Shown: one piece after another, positions 23,379 to 34,260 of the stretch | How the letters are laid out: the number at the start of each line of letters is the position of its first letter | Numbering within the stretch: the stretch's first letter is position 1 | Assembly (NCBI RefSeq): GCF_030272615.1 | Contig: NW_026729183.1 | Span: 92,901-156,900 of the forward strand | Reading direction: 5' to 3' | Length of the DNA stretch: 64,000 bases | Source of the DNA: Cryptomeria japonica | Lineage: Eukaryota; Streptophyta; Pinopsida; Cupressales; Cupressaceae | Position numbers and translations under genes: made by a program | The notes under the pieces: model-generated | Databases searched by the model: none | The model's input: only the letters and a program-made list of their open reading frames with translations | What the model was told of the DNA's origin: nothing

Positions 23379-25154
23379 CCCTTTGGAGGGCCGCACACTA
23401 AACAATAAGCTTTGATTAGTGTTTTTGTGTTAAGTGGGCCTCACTTCCAAATTCTTATTTTCATTTTCGTTGTGCTAAGGTCTGTAGGGGAGAGGGATCA
23501 GTAATTGAATGGGGTCCAATAGTCGTTATAGACCTATAATTGAACACATAAGAACCTATAAATGTTATATACAAAGTACAAATATGCATTCATTAACAAG
23601 TGAAATAAATAGTTTTTTGTTTGAAATAAAATATCATAACTATCCACTATAAGTGCGTCATTTAAAAAATAAGACCCCTGCTTAAGAAAGTATTTTTGTC
23701 ATAGTGAAAAAATAGTATTCCTATGTGTACAACTATTGGGGTAACAATGTATATTCATTGGATTATATCATATTAATAATTTATCCCATGACAAATATAA
23801 AAGGTGAGCACAAAAAATACCTTGTATTTTTTCATGAAATGAGAAGGATTTTTGAGCAATTTTTAGTGTTCGACTATTAATCCATTTGTGTTGGATATAA
23901 GTTGTATTTTATATAATAATGAGTTTTTTCTATAACAATACATATATATTTGTGTTCGACTATTGATCCAATTATGTTGGATTTAGAAGTTAGAGATAAC
24001 AAATATTTATGGTTACTATTATGTATTTGGTCCATTTATGTTGCATATAAGTTATACTCTAAATAAAAATATGATATTTTACTAACAAGAAATTATATAT
24101 ATTTTTTCAATTACTAGGCATTTTTATATTAAGTTTTAGTCAAATCTTTAAAAATTCATTGTTTGGACACTTCGCAATAGACGTGTTATTTTGACGACTT
24201 GCATGATGAGTCATGCCTTCAAACCTTAGTTGTAGATAGTTAAGTGTCCATTTTACATTTCTAAAACAAATCGGAGGTCTTACCATATTCCATGTGATGG
24301 CTACATGTTGACGAAGTTAGCCCTAACAAAAATTGGTCCCTCTCCCCTATTTCATCGGCAGCATTGTTCTTTCACCCGATTTTGAATGTGACTTCCAACT
24401 ATTGTGTATGCCTCATTTTTTTTTCATTTTTTTTTCAGGTTTCAATTGTCCTTTGTTTGGCTAAGTTGTTGTAGTTGTGCAGCTTCGTAAAATCTTGATA
24501 ACACCATGTGATGTTCAAAATTGGTGATAATATTTACCAATATTAATATAAACTATTTAATTTAATTAAAAATTTTATACATAATAAATATAAAAATATA
24601 AAATAAAAAGTAAAAAAAATAATATTTAATGTCATAATAGTATTATACTCATCAAATTAATTTTTACAATTGATGACAAATATATTAACGATAAACAACA
24701 TAAAATTTAATTTAAAATAGACATTAACATGATCAAATCCAGAAGAACAAGTGCCATGTAGTAGTCAAGTACTTGTTGTCTTAATATTGTAGTGCAAATG
24801 AAAAGACAAATAAAAACAATTATTATTATAAGTTGTTTTATAAAATTATAATTTTAATAATATATAATTTTTTTTAAAATATAGTTATTTAAATTATTGA
24901 AACTATTGGTATTAGGTGGAGTAGATTGTAAGTTTTACATTATTTTGAAATAGTATTAATAATCAAAAAATAATTGACCAATTTGAAATATTGAATTTTT
25001 TGAAAAATTTGATCAATAGAAAGTATCTTAGAGATGGTGTTAGATCTATAAGAATGAACTTGTTATTGATGAAACTATGCAAAACGATAATAAATATACT
25101 TCTATTATATTTTTTAATAAATTTAATATATATTTAAATAATAAATATAGATAA

Positions 25155-25301
25155 ATACTAAACATATAATAGATTTAATATTTTAATGAGAATTATATAT
25201 TCATTATTTATATGTTTTCAGTGTCTTACTAAACATATAATAGATTTAATATTTTAACGAGCATTATATATTCATTATTTATATTTTTCAATGTCTTGCA
25301 T
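25155..25301. repeat. Two-copy tandem duplication of about 74 bp
   Basis: Two adjacent units share ACTAAACATATAATAGATTT, AATATTTTAA, ATTATATATTCATTATTTAT and TTTTCARTGTCTT. The second unit ends in the target-site duplication of the large minus-strand LINE (TGTCTTGCA at 25292). The duplication was therefore already there, or the LINE used one of two equal targets. Confidence 0.85.
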
Positions 25302-25309
25302 TTTTTTTT

Positions 25310-25576
25310 AATAAGTAAATAGCTGCAGAGGGGCAACACCCTTGTATTAATCAAAATAGGAGAATACAAGGCCTGGTTCAGTGAGAGAGGTAGGGGGAAA
25401 GAATCAGGAAGAAAACCCCCTACCCTAGCTCTATTCATATACAAAAACCAGCAATGGAGGCTGGACAAGTACAAAACACCAGTCGACAACCGCTGGAAGT
25501 AGATAACAGAGACCTTTAAACAAAAAAAAACCAATAACTAGGAAACAGAGAAACCAGAGAGAGGTGACAACCAGAA
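25310..25576 (-). other. 3' untranslated end and poly(A) of the full-length LINE
   Basis: Minus-strand sequence reads through AGCTAGGGTAGGGGG, TTTTCTTCCTG and CTTGTATTCTCC to TTATTAAAAAAAAAA. Similar CTAG-rich, TTTTCT-containing tails end the LINEs at 14126 and 40706. The poly(A) merges with the A-rich side of the target-site duplication. Confidence 0.75.
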
Positions 25577-26505
25577 TCAATGAGAGTCTTCAGAGTCATC
25601 ATCCACAAGAGCACGAGCTACATCCAGGATTATAGGGCATTCAGTGCCACAAGTCAAGTGAGTGGTTGATTCTGCCTTCTCCCTAGGGAGTCGGTAGTCA
25701 TTTGGGAACCAATCCTCACCAAGCCCAAACCCCCAGTCATTGCCATCAACCAAATATCCATTCTCCAGAATACCAAATCTTTCTGCACTCGCTAACCCTT
25801 CATCTCGAAGAAATTTTTTCCTCCATACCGACATGAAGCCATTTTGAATACCTGTTGCCTTAAGCAGAAATTCAATATTCATGGTAATGGCAGGCCAAGT
25901 TTCTTGAAGAGCATCAAAGTCAAGAGAGTTCACAATCACTAACTTTCTCACCTCTGCCTCGTTGCCCAAGGACATATAGTAATTTTGGGGAAGCGGTATT
26001 CTCAGATTGGCATCAATATTGTCCAACGCAACATCAATTTCCCCTAGTAGGCGGTGTTTAAACACCATTTGAGTTAAAAGCTTTGCTCTCTGCTTGCTAG
26101 TCCCCATGTATATCACCATTGCAAGGAAAAAGGTCAGGATATCGACATTGGCTCTATACCTATGATAACCCATAAGGAATTGCTTCGCCAGTATCCTTTT
26201 AAGGTTGTGAAGAATAAGAGGGTGTCGAGAGTAGAGGACCTCTTGCAGATGTTTGTCAGTGATTTCGCCCAGTAAGGCCATCTGTCGACAAGTAGCTTCA
26301 AGGAGAATTGGGGTCTCCATAACAAGTCACTGAGTGAAGAATGCAAATGTTGGATGGAACAATGAGGGCATTCCATTGTTAAATAGAAAGTTATCAAACC
26401 AGGGGATACGGGTGCCAAGCAAGTGGTTCATGCCAAATGAATACACACATGCATGAAATGACAGTATCCAAACACCTTCTGAGCCAAAGCTCATCAACTT
26501 AATGT
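25577..26505 (-). pseudogene. Extra reading frame (possible ORF3) between LINE RNase H and 3' end
   Basis: On the minus strand a protein-like frame starts near 26505 (VDIKLMSFGSEGVWILSF, HLLGTRIPWFDNFLF), crosses one TGA at about 26331 and then stays open for 247 codons to 25577. It encodes TDKHLQEVLYSRHPLILHNL, MGYHRYRANVDILTFFLAMV, WGFGLGEDWFPNDYRLP and an acidic end DDDSEDSH. I do not recognise the family. It shares no motif with RT, RNase H or ORF1. It may be a third LINE protein or a captured host sequence. The frame is far better preserved than expected for non-coding DNA. Confidence 0.6.
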
Positions 26506-26599
26506 CGACCGAATTTATTCATCAAGTAATTATGTGCATATCTTGAGAGGATCTAGTCGTAACTAGATATCAATTAAAAGTACACACATGTCCAATTGC

Positions 26600-27060
26600 C
26601 ACGGGGTGCAAACTGGTACAGACCAATACTAATGGTAATGAGCCACGTCTTAGTGACAAGAAGAAACCTTAACTGGTGAACAAATCAATTGGTCGATCAA
26701 TGTCATGACCATGAGGTTAAGTAAAAATCTAGTGGCAACCGGGGAGGCAATGCACCGGTTTACACCACAACTGGCAGTTCAATCAGAGAAAAATCTCAAC
26801 CGGAGGTAGAAATGGAGAATGCAACCACCAAGTAACTCAACCGGTGAGCACCACCATCAATGAGAAAGAAGGGAGTCCATATCAACTAGTGGAGGCAATA
26901 CAACCAGTTAGCACCATCACCGAGAGGCTAATCGAAGAAATATATTTGGTGGAAGGAGAAGACAATCAGTTGAGACCAAAACCAACAAACTCAACCGGAA
27001 ACCACTATTACTGGCAAGATTATTGGGCCATATCAACTGGTGGAAGCTCATTTGGGGTTA
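26600..27060 (-). repeat. Degenerate CCGGTTGA-type minisatellite in the LINE tail
   Basis: On the minus strand the words CCGGTTGAG, CCAGTTGAT, CACCGGTTGAG, CTAGTTGATATGG, CTGATTGAAC and similar recur every 20-60 bp. The core is close to CACCGGTTGA. Stops fall where TTGAG is read in the wrong frame. It lies between RNase H and the extra reading frame. I know no function. Confidence 0.5.
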
Positions 27061-27074
27061 AAAAAAAGTCAGAG

Positions 27075-27346
27075 AAACCCAATCAGAGTGCCAAGCGGAG
27101 GCACCATCGGCTATCGCCATTTTAGAGAGTCTGCCAGCCTCTCCATTTCCTTCCCTGAAGATGTAGCTAATCCAAAATTCATCAAAGGTGGCTAGCAGCA
27201 CCAGAATCGGTTGAAGCCACTAGTTAAGGTGCCAATTAGGGGTGTTATTACAGCGGACCGCATTAACTACATTTAATGAGTCTCCCTCTAGATGCAATCT
27301 CTGCACCCCAAGCTCCTTCCCTAGCCGCAGTCTTCTTAATGCCGCT
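27075..27346 (-). pseudogene. LINE RNase H, C-terminal half
   Basis: The minus strand reads ALRRLRLGKELGVQRLHLEGDS, then NVVNAV, PNWHLN, FDEFWISYIFREGNGEAGRL. These are the second half of the RNase H fold, with HLEGDS and YIFREGNGEA in the usual places. The N-terminal half lies 6.5 kb away at 34060-33876, on the far side of the nested element. The two halves join in frame. Confidence 0.9.
27342..27346. repeat. Target-site duplication CCGCT (left)
   Basis: CCGCT here and at 33876-33880 flank the nested element. Only one copy is needed to restore the host LINE codons for EFRAALRRLRL, which confirms that the other is a duplication made on insertion. Confidence 0.93.
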
Positions 27347-28279
27347 TGTTGTCCTCAAAATCTGATTCCCTTCAATGTCCTTAGAGTAATATGATTTAAA
27401 CTGGGTGCAGAGGGGACATCAAAAGATAAGGAAATCTCGGAGACAACATATGACAAGGTTTGATTAAACCTTCTACACTTCGGGCTTCCTTGGAGCCTAG
27501 GCGGGTATACCTTTGTGAAGTAACTTCACCCTTTAAACAATAAATCCACAGCAAACCAGTCCAGAAAACCAGTGAATTTATTCACCTTGAAATCAACTGA
27601 AAACAAAGAATGGAACGATACTTAACTTCAGCATTTTGATCAATAAAGCATGCAATAAATAACTTCGATTAATACCAGTGCTTTATCCAAAGTTACAGAG
27701 TCACCTAAACTCAAATAAAACTCTTGAAACAATATATCTTTATGCTTCCCACCAGCTTGGTTTCCACTAATCCTTGCATATGCCTAACACTTACAAGAAT
27801 TCAATCACTTCAAACTAAACTATGGTCCTCAAAATTCAAAGTTCCTCCCAAAGAATTTACTGGTATGAGTGATCTTGCATATTTAATTTCCCTCCTAAAG
27901 AGAAAAGCTAAAAAACACTCATACTGAGATTGCTTTGCAATTCCATTCAAACAGAAAAATCCTGGATTGTTCAGAATGAAAACAGTAAATAAATTTGTGA
28001 ACAAACTTGAAGATGACATAGAGTTTTACTCAAAACCGATGGCCTGTATATTAATATTCATTTGAAGAGATTTTACAAAAAGTTCTATTTCTCCATTAAA
28101 CTTTGAAAAGCTCAGATAATTTTCTGCAGCGTTTTCTTACAAAAATTTTGTGATCCCTTTCCCTCTAGTCTTGGTATCCATTTATAACAACATGGATGCA
28201 CAAAGCTTCAGACTTTTCAAGGAAAGTTTGTTACAATTATTTCAAAAATTGAAGTGGTTACAATTTTTACGTAAAACAG

Positions 28280-31200
28280 CTATGCACTCTTTTCAGCCTC
28301 TGCAGTCTGTTCAACAGGTTGTTCAGTTGCAACCTCTTCTGGCTTTTCAGGGGCGCTCTCCAACTGCTCCGGATCATGGGTGGAATATTTAACTCCCCAC
28401 TCATTATATGTCTCTTCTGTCGGCCATGAAAAATTAATCACGTCATTTTTAACTTTAGTCAACCTTTTCCAAGAATTTCTCAGTTTGTTGACTTCTGAGT
28501 TAAGAAAACTATAATGTGATTTAATTCTTTCTATTTCCTGTATTATTATAACAAAGAAAGAGGTATCATCAAGATCAATGATTCCCTTGACCCTTGCTGA
28601 CAATTTGACTTTTATCTCATTGAGCCATATTTGCTTATCTTTCAGCTGATCCGGATTGGCAAAAATTCCTGGGAGCAACTCAAAAACCTGATCAGTGTAT
28701 TCCTTCTTACATAGATTGACCTTCCTATCCACATTATCTACATCTGCAGCCAATTGCATTAAAACTTTAGCAACATCAGAGGTAGATTTTATAATGGGAT
28801 TGGCCCTTGCTTCATCACAGGAAACACACATGAACTCTAAATCTTGCTCCCTAGGCCTCCATCTGTCAAAAATGGGTGTCAAAATGGCCTTATCTCTCCT
28901 CAATTCATTCCATATCTCCATGAATTTTCCCACACTGTTGTAAAGCAGTGAGGCATTTATGGTATCTGCAAAACTGGAGATTGTGGCTTTTACTTTCTCC
29001 TCATATTTCCCTGCATAAAAGGCCTGAGCCTGCTTCAGGTTCTCTAGTTCTTGGGGAGTAATTTCAATCATTTGGGAGCTGGAAGGTGCAGGAGATGGTG
29101 GAAGCTCAATAATGGGGCTAGTAGGCGGAGGTCTTGCAGGAGAAGAGGCAATCATCAATGTTGAAGACTCACCTTGTTGGTGTTGTCCCATCAGTTGGCT
29201 CTGCAATTTGGCAATGATGCTATCTTTGCCTCTTACCTCCTCCTTGGCACTGTTATAGGCCTTCAAAACTGTTTCCAACTTAATTTGGAGGGCCTCCTTT
29301 TCTTTGGCTTCCTTCTCAGCCACTGCAACACTGAATTTTGCAGTTTCTAGCACAGTGCTAGCAGCCTCTATTACACCGGTACTCTACACTCTTTTTACCA
29401 TCAATCCACCAAGGTGACTTGACCCTGGAGTGTCTTTGCCCTTTTTGCCCTCATTTCTCTTAAGGGACCACATAACTAGTGCAGCATTATCCTTACTGAA
29501 TGTAACCCCTTCCATGGGTTTAGTTTCTTTTCTTACCGCATCCAGCACCAGAGCATCAGCAATATTCCATTCTGGCAAGATGAGCACTCCAGCTTGTGCT
29601 ACTAGATCTCTTCCTTGTTCAGGAGTGATGGTTTTGAATTCTTCCATCATCTCCTATTTTATTTCTTCCTCCACTGAGGCTGGATCTTTGTTGGGCTGCT
29701 CTGCCTTTCTTGTTTCACATCTAGCATTGTATCTATCTATATGCTGCTTCCAAATGAATTGCATGAATGCTTCAGATGTGACAAAGTTATCATCAGCTAA
29801 AAAGGCACTACTTGCCCTTTTTATCTCAGGATCCCATTCCTGGCCTTTAAGTTCAGTTGAGGTAATGTCCATTTCAGCTTCAATGGGCTCTTCTGGCATC
29901 CCTTCTTCCACTTCATCATAGGTGTATGCAATCTCCCCCAAACTGCCCAACTGCAAGAGGTGTGCAGCTGCTGCCTGTTCATCTCCTATGTGGATGGGGG
30001 ATTGGGATGGGGAATACAAGGGTGTATCTGATTGCACTTCCTTCCCCACCCTTTGCTTCTTTGGGCTGTCTTGGATGTCAATGACATCTTGTACTTTCCT
30101 CTTTCCTTTGGATGAAGAGGGCTCCCCTGTTGTAGGCACCAGCACACTGTAACCTAATTTCTTATGCAGGGTGTAGTCACTAGGAGGGATTGCTTTGGTG
30201 GAAGCTGACTTGCCCAAGATCATTCTAGCCTTTTCAGGGTTACTCTTAATCATAGCTTCCCTATTCTCCTTCAGTGTTTGCATTACATCTTCAAAGCAAA
30301 CAATCAAAAATTTTATTTTTTCTTCCAATGGGAAGAAGCTACACAATGGGTCATAGCTAGCATCAAATTGATGCACAAAATCCAAGGCTTTCTTATAAGC
30401 CACCCATTTTTCTTTCCTCAACTCCTGCTCATCTAAATCAAATTCATTCCTGATGAGGTCTTCAGGAAATTGGAATTGATGAGGCCTACCTCTGCATGCT
30501 ACCTTCTTCCTGAACACACCATTGAAGAAGTCCTCTGGATCAGCACATCTAGACACTGCAGTGGATAAATGGTAGGGTTTGAGGAAATCCTCAAAACAAT
30601 TCCAACCTCCCTTTGTAATTACAAATTGGTGGGCTATGGTAGTTGCAGGGAAAATGGTCCCTTTACCTCTGCCTGTTAACTCTGCCTCTTGTAGGCCACC
30701 AATTTGTCTAAGGATCTCAGCTATTCCCACTTTGAGAGGGACCTAGTAGGGTAACAAAAATGGAGTACCCCTGAAACCAAAAACTTTGAAAACCATGGAG
30801 ACTGGATATAAGTACATGTCACCCTAGTTATGAACAATTTTGATGTTCTCTGCGAATTCTTTTGGCCTTAGGAATTCCAGAAGAACCTTGGGGACTCTTG
30901 GGTTATCAGAGCAAAGGAGAGTCCTTATTTTAGATGCAAAATATTTATCGAACTTTAGGAAACTAGCATCCTCTCTGTCCCATGACAACACAGTACTCCA
31001 TAGTTGTATTGGCATTTTCTCTCCTTCCTTCTCTTTTACCAGGTCCATTCCATTGGTGAAATAATCACCACCTTTGAAGAGAAAAAGGTGCATCAAGAGT
31101 GAATACCACCCGAATGGCCTATCCACCTTTCCATTTTTTATTCCTATCAACCCTCCATGGATAGCATCGGCCATATAAGAAGCATAATCAAATGTGATAG

Positions 31201-31921
31201 CAAGAGAAGGATTCAAAATCTGAACAATCATTAACAAGTAATGATTTGGCATATTTTCTTCATCATCCTCTCCTAGAACTTGGCAAAGTTCCCAATACAT
31301 TCCTTTAGCTCTTAGGGTAAACATACTCAATGAAAAAGGCTCTTGTGTGTTGGGGCCTACAACTGCTAACCCTCCTATTTTTAGGAAAAGTTCTTTAAGA
31401 GGCCCATTCCTAAGATGACTCCTCTGTGCACTGTACACTTGGGCTAATTGTGTGAAATTTATGGGTTCCAGGAAGTTTGTGAACTCATTGAGCCCAAACG
31501 CTGTTCTTAATTCCTCTGCATTGATTTCCACAAGGGTTTTCCCATTTACATCCCGGATGCATCTTGTGACTGAATCATAGTTCAATGCCATTTGGGTTAG
31601 CAAGTTTGTATCCATGAATAACCCTGGGACTACTAATTTTCCAACATCTAGTTCCCAAATACTATTTTGAGGAGCAGGAGAATTCCTAATTCCAAATCCG
31701 ACTCTAAACAGTCCCAACCCGGATAGTCCAACCTGTGGGTCTCTCAACCAATTACCTTTGTCGTACAATCCTTCTCCTATCTTCAGACGGGGAGCCCTGG
31801 GCACTAACTCTTTGGCCTTTGATGCTTGGTTAGTTGACAACGTCAACTATTCTAAAAAATCATCACATACACTTCTTTCTAGATAATCAACCTTGCCAGA
31901 AAATTCCCTTTTAGGAGCCAT
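28280..31921 (-). pseudogene. 1214-codon reading frame of the nested element, interrupted by five TAG codons
   Basis: From ATG 31921 (MAPKREFSGKVDYL) to TAG 28280 the minus strand is one frame without a single frameshift. The only breaks are TAG codons at 31847, 30824, 30743, 29654 and 29384. The encoded sequence has an N-terminal globular part (about residues 40-600), a basic bipartite nuclear-localisation-like segment KGKRKVQDVIDIQDSPKKQR (near 30100), a coiled coil (AEKEAKEKEALQIKLETV, near 29320-29250), a Pro/Ser-rich linker (SPARPPPTSPIIELPPSP) and a C-terminal helical region with an acidic Glu/Pro-rich end. I see no RT, integrase, DDE, protease or zinc-knuckle motif. It could be a Gag-like structural protein, a DNA-binding protein of a transposon, or neither. 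Family unknown. Confidence 0.7.
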
Positions 31922-32416
31922 TGGAAAATGCAAGAAAATGAATACACTCTTAACAATCCTGCAACACGAAAATGATTCTACTTTACGACACCACACAAGA
32001 ATTGCTACAAAATATGAAGAACCTGATGCTTGCTCAAAGGAATTTTTCTCTGCAACTGAACCGCCTGCTCTGTATTTGAAAAAGATAACTCTGTGTCGCT
32101 CTTCTGCAAAATCTTTTAAAAGATATCTTCACTTGGTTGTTAGGAAATGAAATACTTGTACTCTGGGCCTTAACTATAACATTGATTCCGCATGCTTCAG
32201 TCGTCCCTTCAAAATCAAATTCATACGAGAATTCATATTTTAGCTCCAACGGGTTGCAACCTTCCTGCAAGTGTCTCACTATTACCTTTTCATTTTTGAC
32301 GGCTTTGTCTTTAGTCTGGGTCCTGTTCTTCTATTGGCTACATAATACCACACAGCACCCAACCATTGGCCTTAAAAATCCCTTTACATTCCACTTGATA
32401 CTGACCGCATGTCTCC
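31922..32416 (-). other. 5' leader of the nested element
   Basis: The stretch between the TATA box and the ATG at 31921 holds an 81-codon open frame (32279-32034; KYEFSYEFDFEGTTEACGIN) that looks protein-like but is unrecognised. It also has a possible 3' splice site (TTTTCGTGTTGCAG) about 40 bp upstream of the ATG. An intron in the leader is possible but not shown. Confidence 0.35.
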
Positions 32417-32423
32417 CTTTATA
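32417..32423 (-). promoter_or_regulatory. TATA box of the nested element
   Basis: The minus strand reads CACAGTATAAAGGGAGAC, a good TATAAAG box. It sits about 500 bp upstream of the ATG at 31921 and directly downstream of the last tandem repeat unit, as expected for a core promoter with upstream enhancer repeats. Confidence 0.6.
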
Positions 32424-32455
32424 CTGTGACGGGCCTACATTTTCTTCTTAGCCCG

Positions 32456-33566
32456 TGTCATCATCATGACACGTGGATGGTTCACATTCATCCTCGCTAT
32501 TTCACTGGCTTAAGAAGTGAGCATCTTACCCTTGCGAAATAGCGCGGGCCGTTAGATCATCCCTCAAGTTGATCACCAATTAATCCTTTGAAAAGGTTCT
32601 CAGGAATGGTAGGCCCGCTGAGTTGTCACTAACACCTGGCATCCAGTCACCTGCTGTGCTGATTTGTCGCTCTGTCACTTGCCAGAAGAAAACCACGGGG
32701 GGCCCCACTTTCGTCTCAATAGGTCTATCTCTTATGTCATCATCAAGACACGTGGACGGCTGACATTCATTCTCGCAATTTCACAGCTTTAAAGGGTGAG
32801 CACTTTACCCTTGCGAAATAGCGCGGGCCGTCAGATCATCTCTGTAGTTGATCGGTATTTAACTCTTTGAAAAAGCTTTCAGGGGTGGTGGGCCCGTGGA
32901 CTTGTCATGAACACATGGCATCCTTATCACTTGCGGAGCTGATTTGTCATTTTCTTATTTGCCAGAAGAGAACCATAGGGACCCACATTTTCCTTTCAGA
33001 CCGCGTGTCATCACGACACATGGACGGTTCTTATTCATTCTCGCTATTTCGCGGGCCTAAGGAGTGAGCACTTTACCCTTGCGAAATAGCGCGGGCCGTT
33101 GGATCACCTTTTAAGTTGATCGGTGTTTAATCGTCTGAAAAGGCTCTCAGGGGTGGTGGGCCCGCTGACCCGTCATGGACACCTGGCACCTTGTCACTTT
33201 CGGAGCTGACTTGTTACTCTGTTATTTATTGGAAGGAGCCACGGGGTCTCAATAAATTGTTAACAGCTGTACCTACCAGGTCATCCCCACTTGCGACCCG
33301 ACTCATCTTTGGGGCCCACTTTTGAACCTTTAATCCTGACCCGCTGACTGTGGTGACTTGTGCCACGTGCTACCTTCTAATACGCCAGAAGAAAACAATG
33401 GGGCTCCAACTGCCTCTGACAGCTACACCTTTTACTTCCTCCGTCATGACACATGGACGACCCTCGTTCATTTTTTCTATTTCGCGGGCTTAAAGGGGGA
33501 GCATCTTACCCTTGCAAAATAGCATCGACCGTCAGATCATCTCTTAAGTTGATCGGCAATTACTGG
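32456..33566 (-). repeat. Four tandem repeats (about 275 bp) with hairpin and G-box-like sites
   Basis: Units start near 32456, 32735, 33006 and 33443. The third carries about 150 bp extra and the fourth is partial. Each contains TCATGACACGTGGA or the variant GACACATGGACG (G-box/ABRE-like, exact CACGTG in units 1 and 2). Each also has an inverted pair GCTATTTCGC ... GCGAAATAGC separated by about 36 bp (degenerate in some units), then GGGCCGTCAGATCATC and a GGGCCC-containing part. They lie upstream of the TATA box on the minus strand and are GC-richer than the surroundings. A transcription-enhancer or protein-binding array is likely. Confidence 0.8.
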
Positions 33567-33875
33567 GCCCGACACTTTAGAAGAAAAGCATACAAGGCAT
33601 AAAATTTTCAAATAATCAACGTAACCGCCTAGGTAAATAGCAAGGGGGGACACTTCCTATGACCCCGCAACCCATAACTTAAGTGAATAAAGTAACGGAA
33701 GATTAGAAACTAGAGGGTTTAACACAAAATGATAAGGTCTAAAACTTAAAACTCTTAAACCCCCTAGGTTTAGAACAAAGCTGAAGCACTTGGGACTACA
33801 CCCTATTCGAAAATTTTCAAGGTACCATAGCCAATTATGGGGAAAGAAGAACCCAATTTTAAAACAGTGATAACA

Positions 33876-33880
33876 CCGCT
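33876..33880. repeat. Target-site duplication CCGCT (right)
   Basis: Partner of the CCGCT at 27342-27346. The minus-strand LINE codons run NNEAEFRA up to this point and resume after the other copy as ALRRLRL. Confidence 0.93.
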
Positions 33881-34260
33881 CTAAATTCAGCTTCATTGTT
33901 AGTGGCAACTCCAATCTTTTCAAAGATTTCTTTTATACTGATACCATCGGAGTTCCTCAATATACACCCAATACCACTTTGACTCGGGTTACCTGCAGAA
34001 GTGCCATCAAAGTTTACCTTACACCACCCAGGCTCTAGCGCTTCCCATTTAACACCCAACCTTGGATTGACTTGATCCATCAAGGATCCCTTGCCAAAAA
34101 GAGGTGGAATGAGCAGATTTGGAAGTACTAGCTTAATCTTCCAATCCCAGTATGTATATATATTTTTCTTTAATGATTTGGACTGAGCAACCTCATTCAG
34201 GAGCTCAGACAAATGGTTCTCAATTTTCCCACAAATAGATGATAAGCTCATCCCTTTACC
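33876..34260 (-). pseudogene. LINE RNase H, N-terminal half
   Basis: The minus strand reads EPGWCKVNFDGTSAGNPSQS, GIGCILRNSDG and ATNNEAEFRAV. This is the start of the RNase H fold with the catalytic NFDG aspartate. The domain is cut at EFRA by the nested element. Remaining codons after the junction (VLSLF) belong to the insert. Confidence 0.88.

Larger units (their letters stand above)
22051..25291. other. AT-rich intergenic spacer with small direct repeats
   Basis: I see no gene here. Visible structures are a two-copy direct repeat at 22666-22842 (TAATATGACACTTG / TTATATGACACTTG with TCTATCC and GGCAATTC), a block at 22850-23360 that recurs near 52000-52530, three degenerate units around GTGTTCGACTATTRATCCA at 23860-24060, and a two-copy tandem duplication at 25155-25301. 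The rest is AT-rich sequence without pattern. Confidence 0.6.
27347..33875 (-). mobile_element. Unclassified 6.5-kb nested element with TG...CA ends and one giant reading frame
   Basis: The plus strand starts TGTTGTCCTC and ends GTGATAACA. The termini are therefore TGTTRTC in inverted orientation, flanked by a 5-bp CCGCT duplication. I searched by eye for a second copy of either end and found no LTR. CCTAGGCGG also occurs inverted near both ends (27496-27504; complement at 33625-33633). On the minus strand it has a tandem-repeat promoter region, a TATA box, a leader of about 470 bp, a 1214-codon frame and a 0.93-kb tail. TG...CA plus 5-bp TSD suits integrase-type insertion. Absence of LTRs and of RT, integrase or a known transposase suggests a non-autonomous element or an unknown class. 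Confidence 0.8.

Noticed and set aside
29430-29921. 163-codon plus-strand frame
   Set aside because: Antisense shadow of the 1214-codon minus-strand frame.
27347-33875. Calling the nested element an ordinary LTR retrotransposon
   Set aside because: No direct copy of TGTTATCACTG or of the opposite end was found inside. Kept open pending a dotplot.
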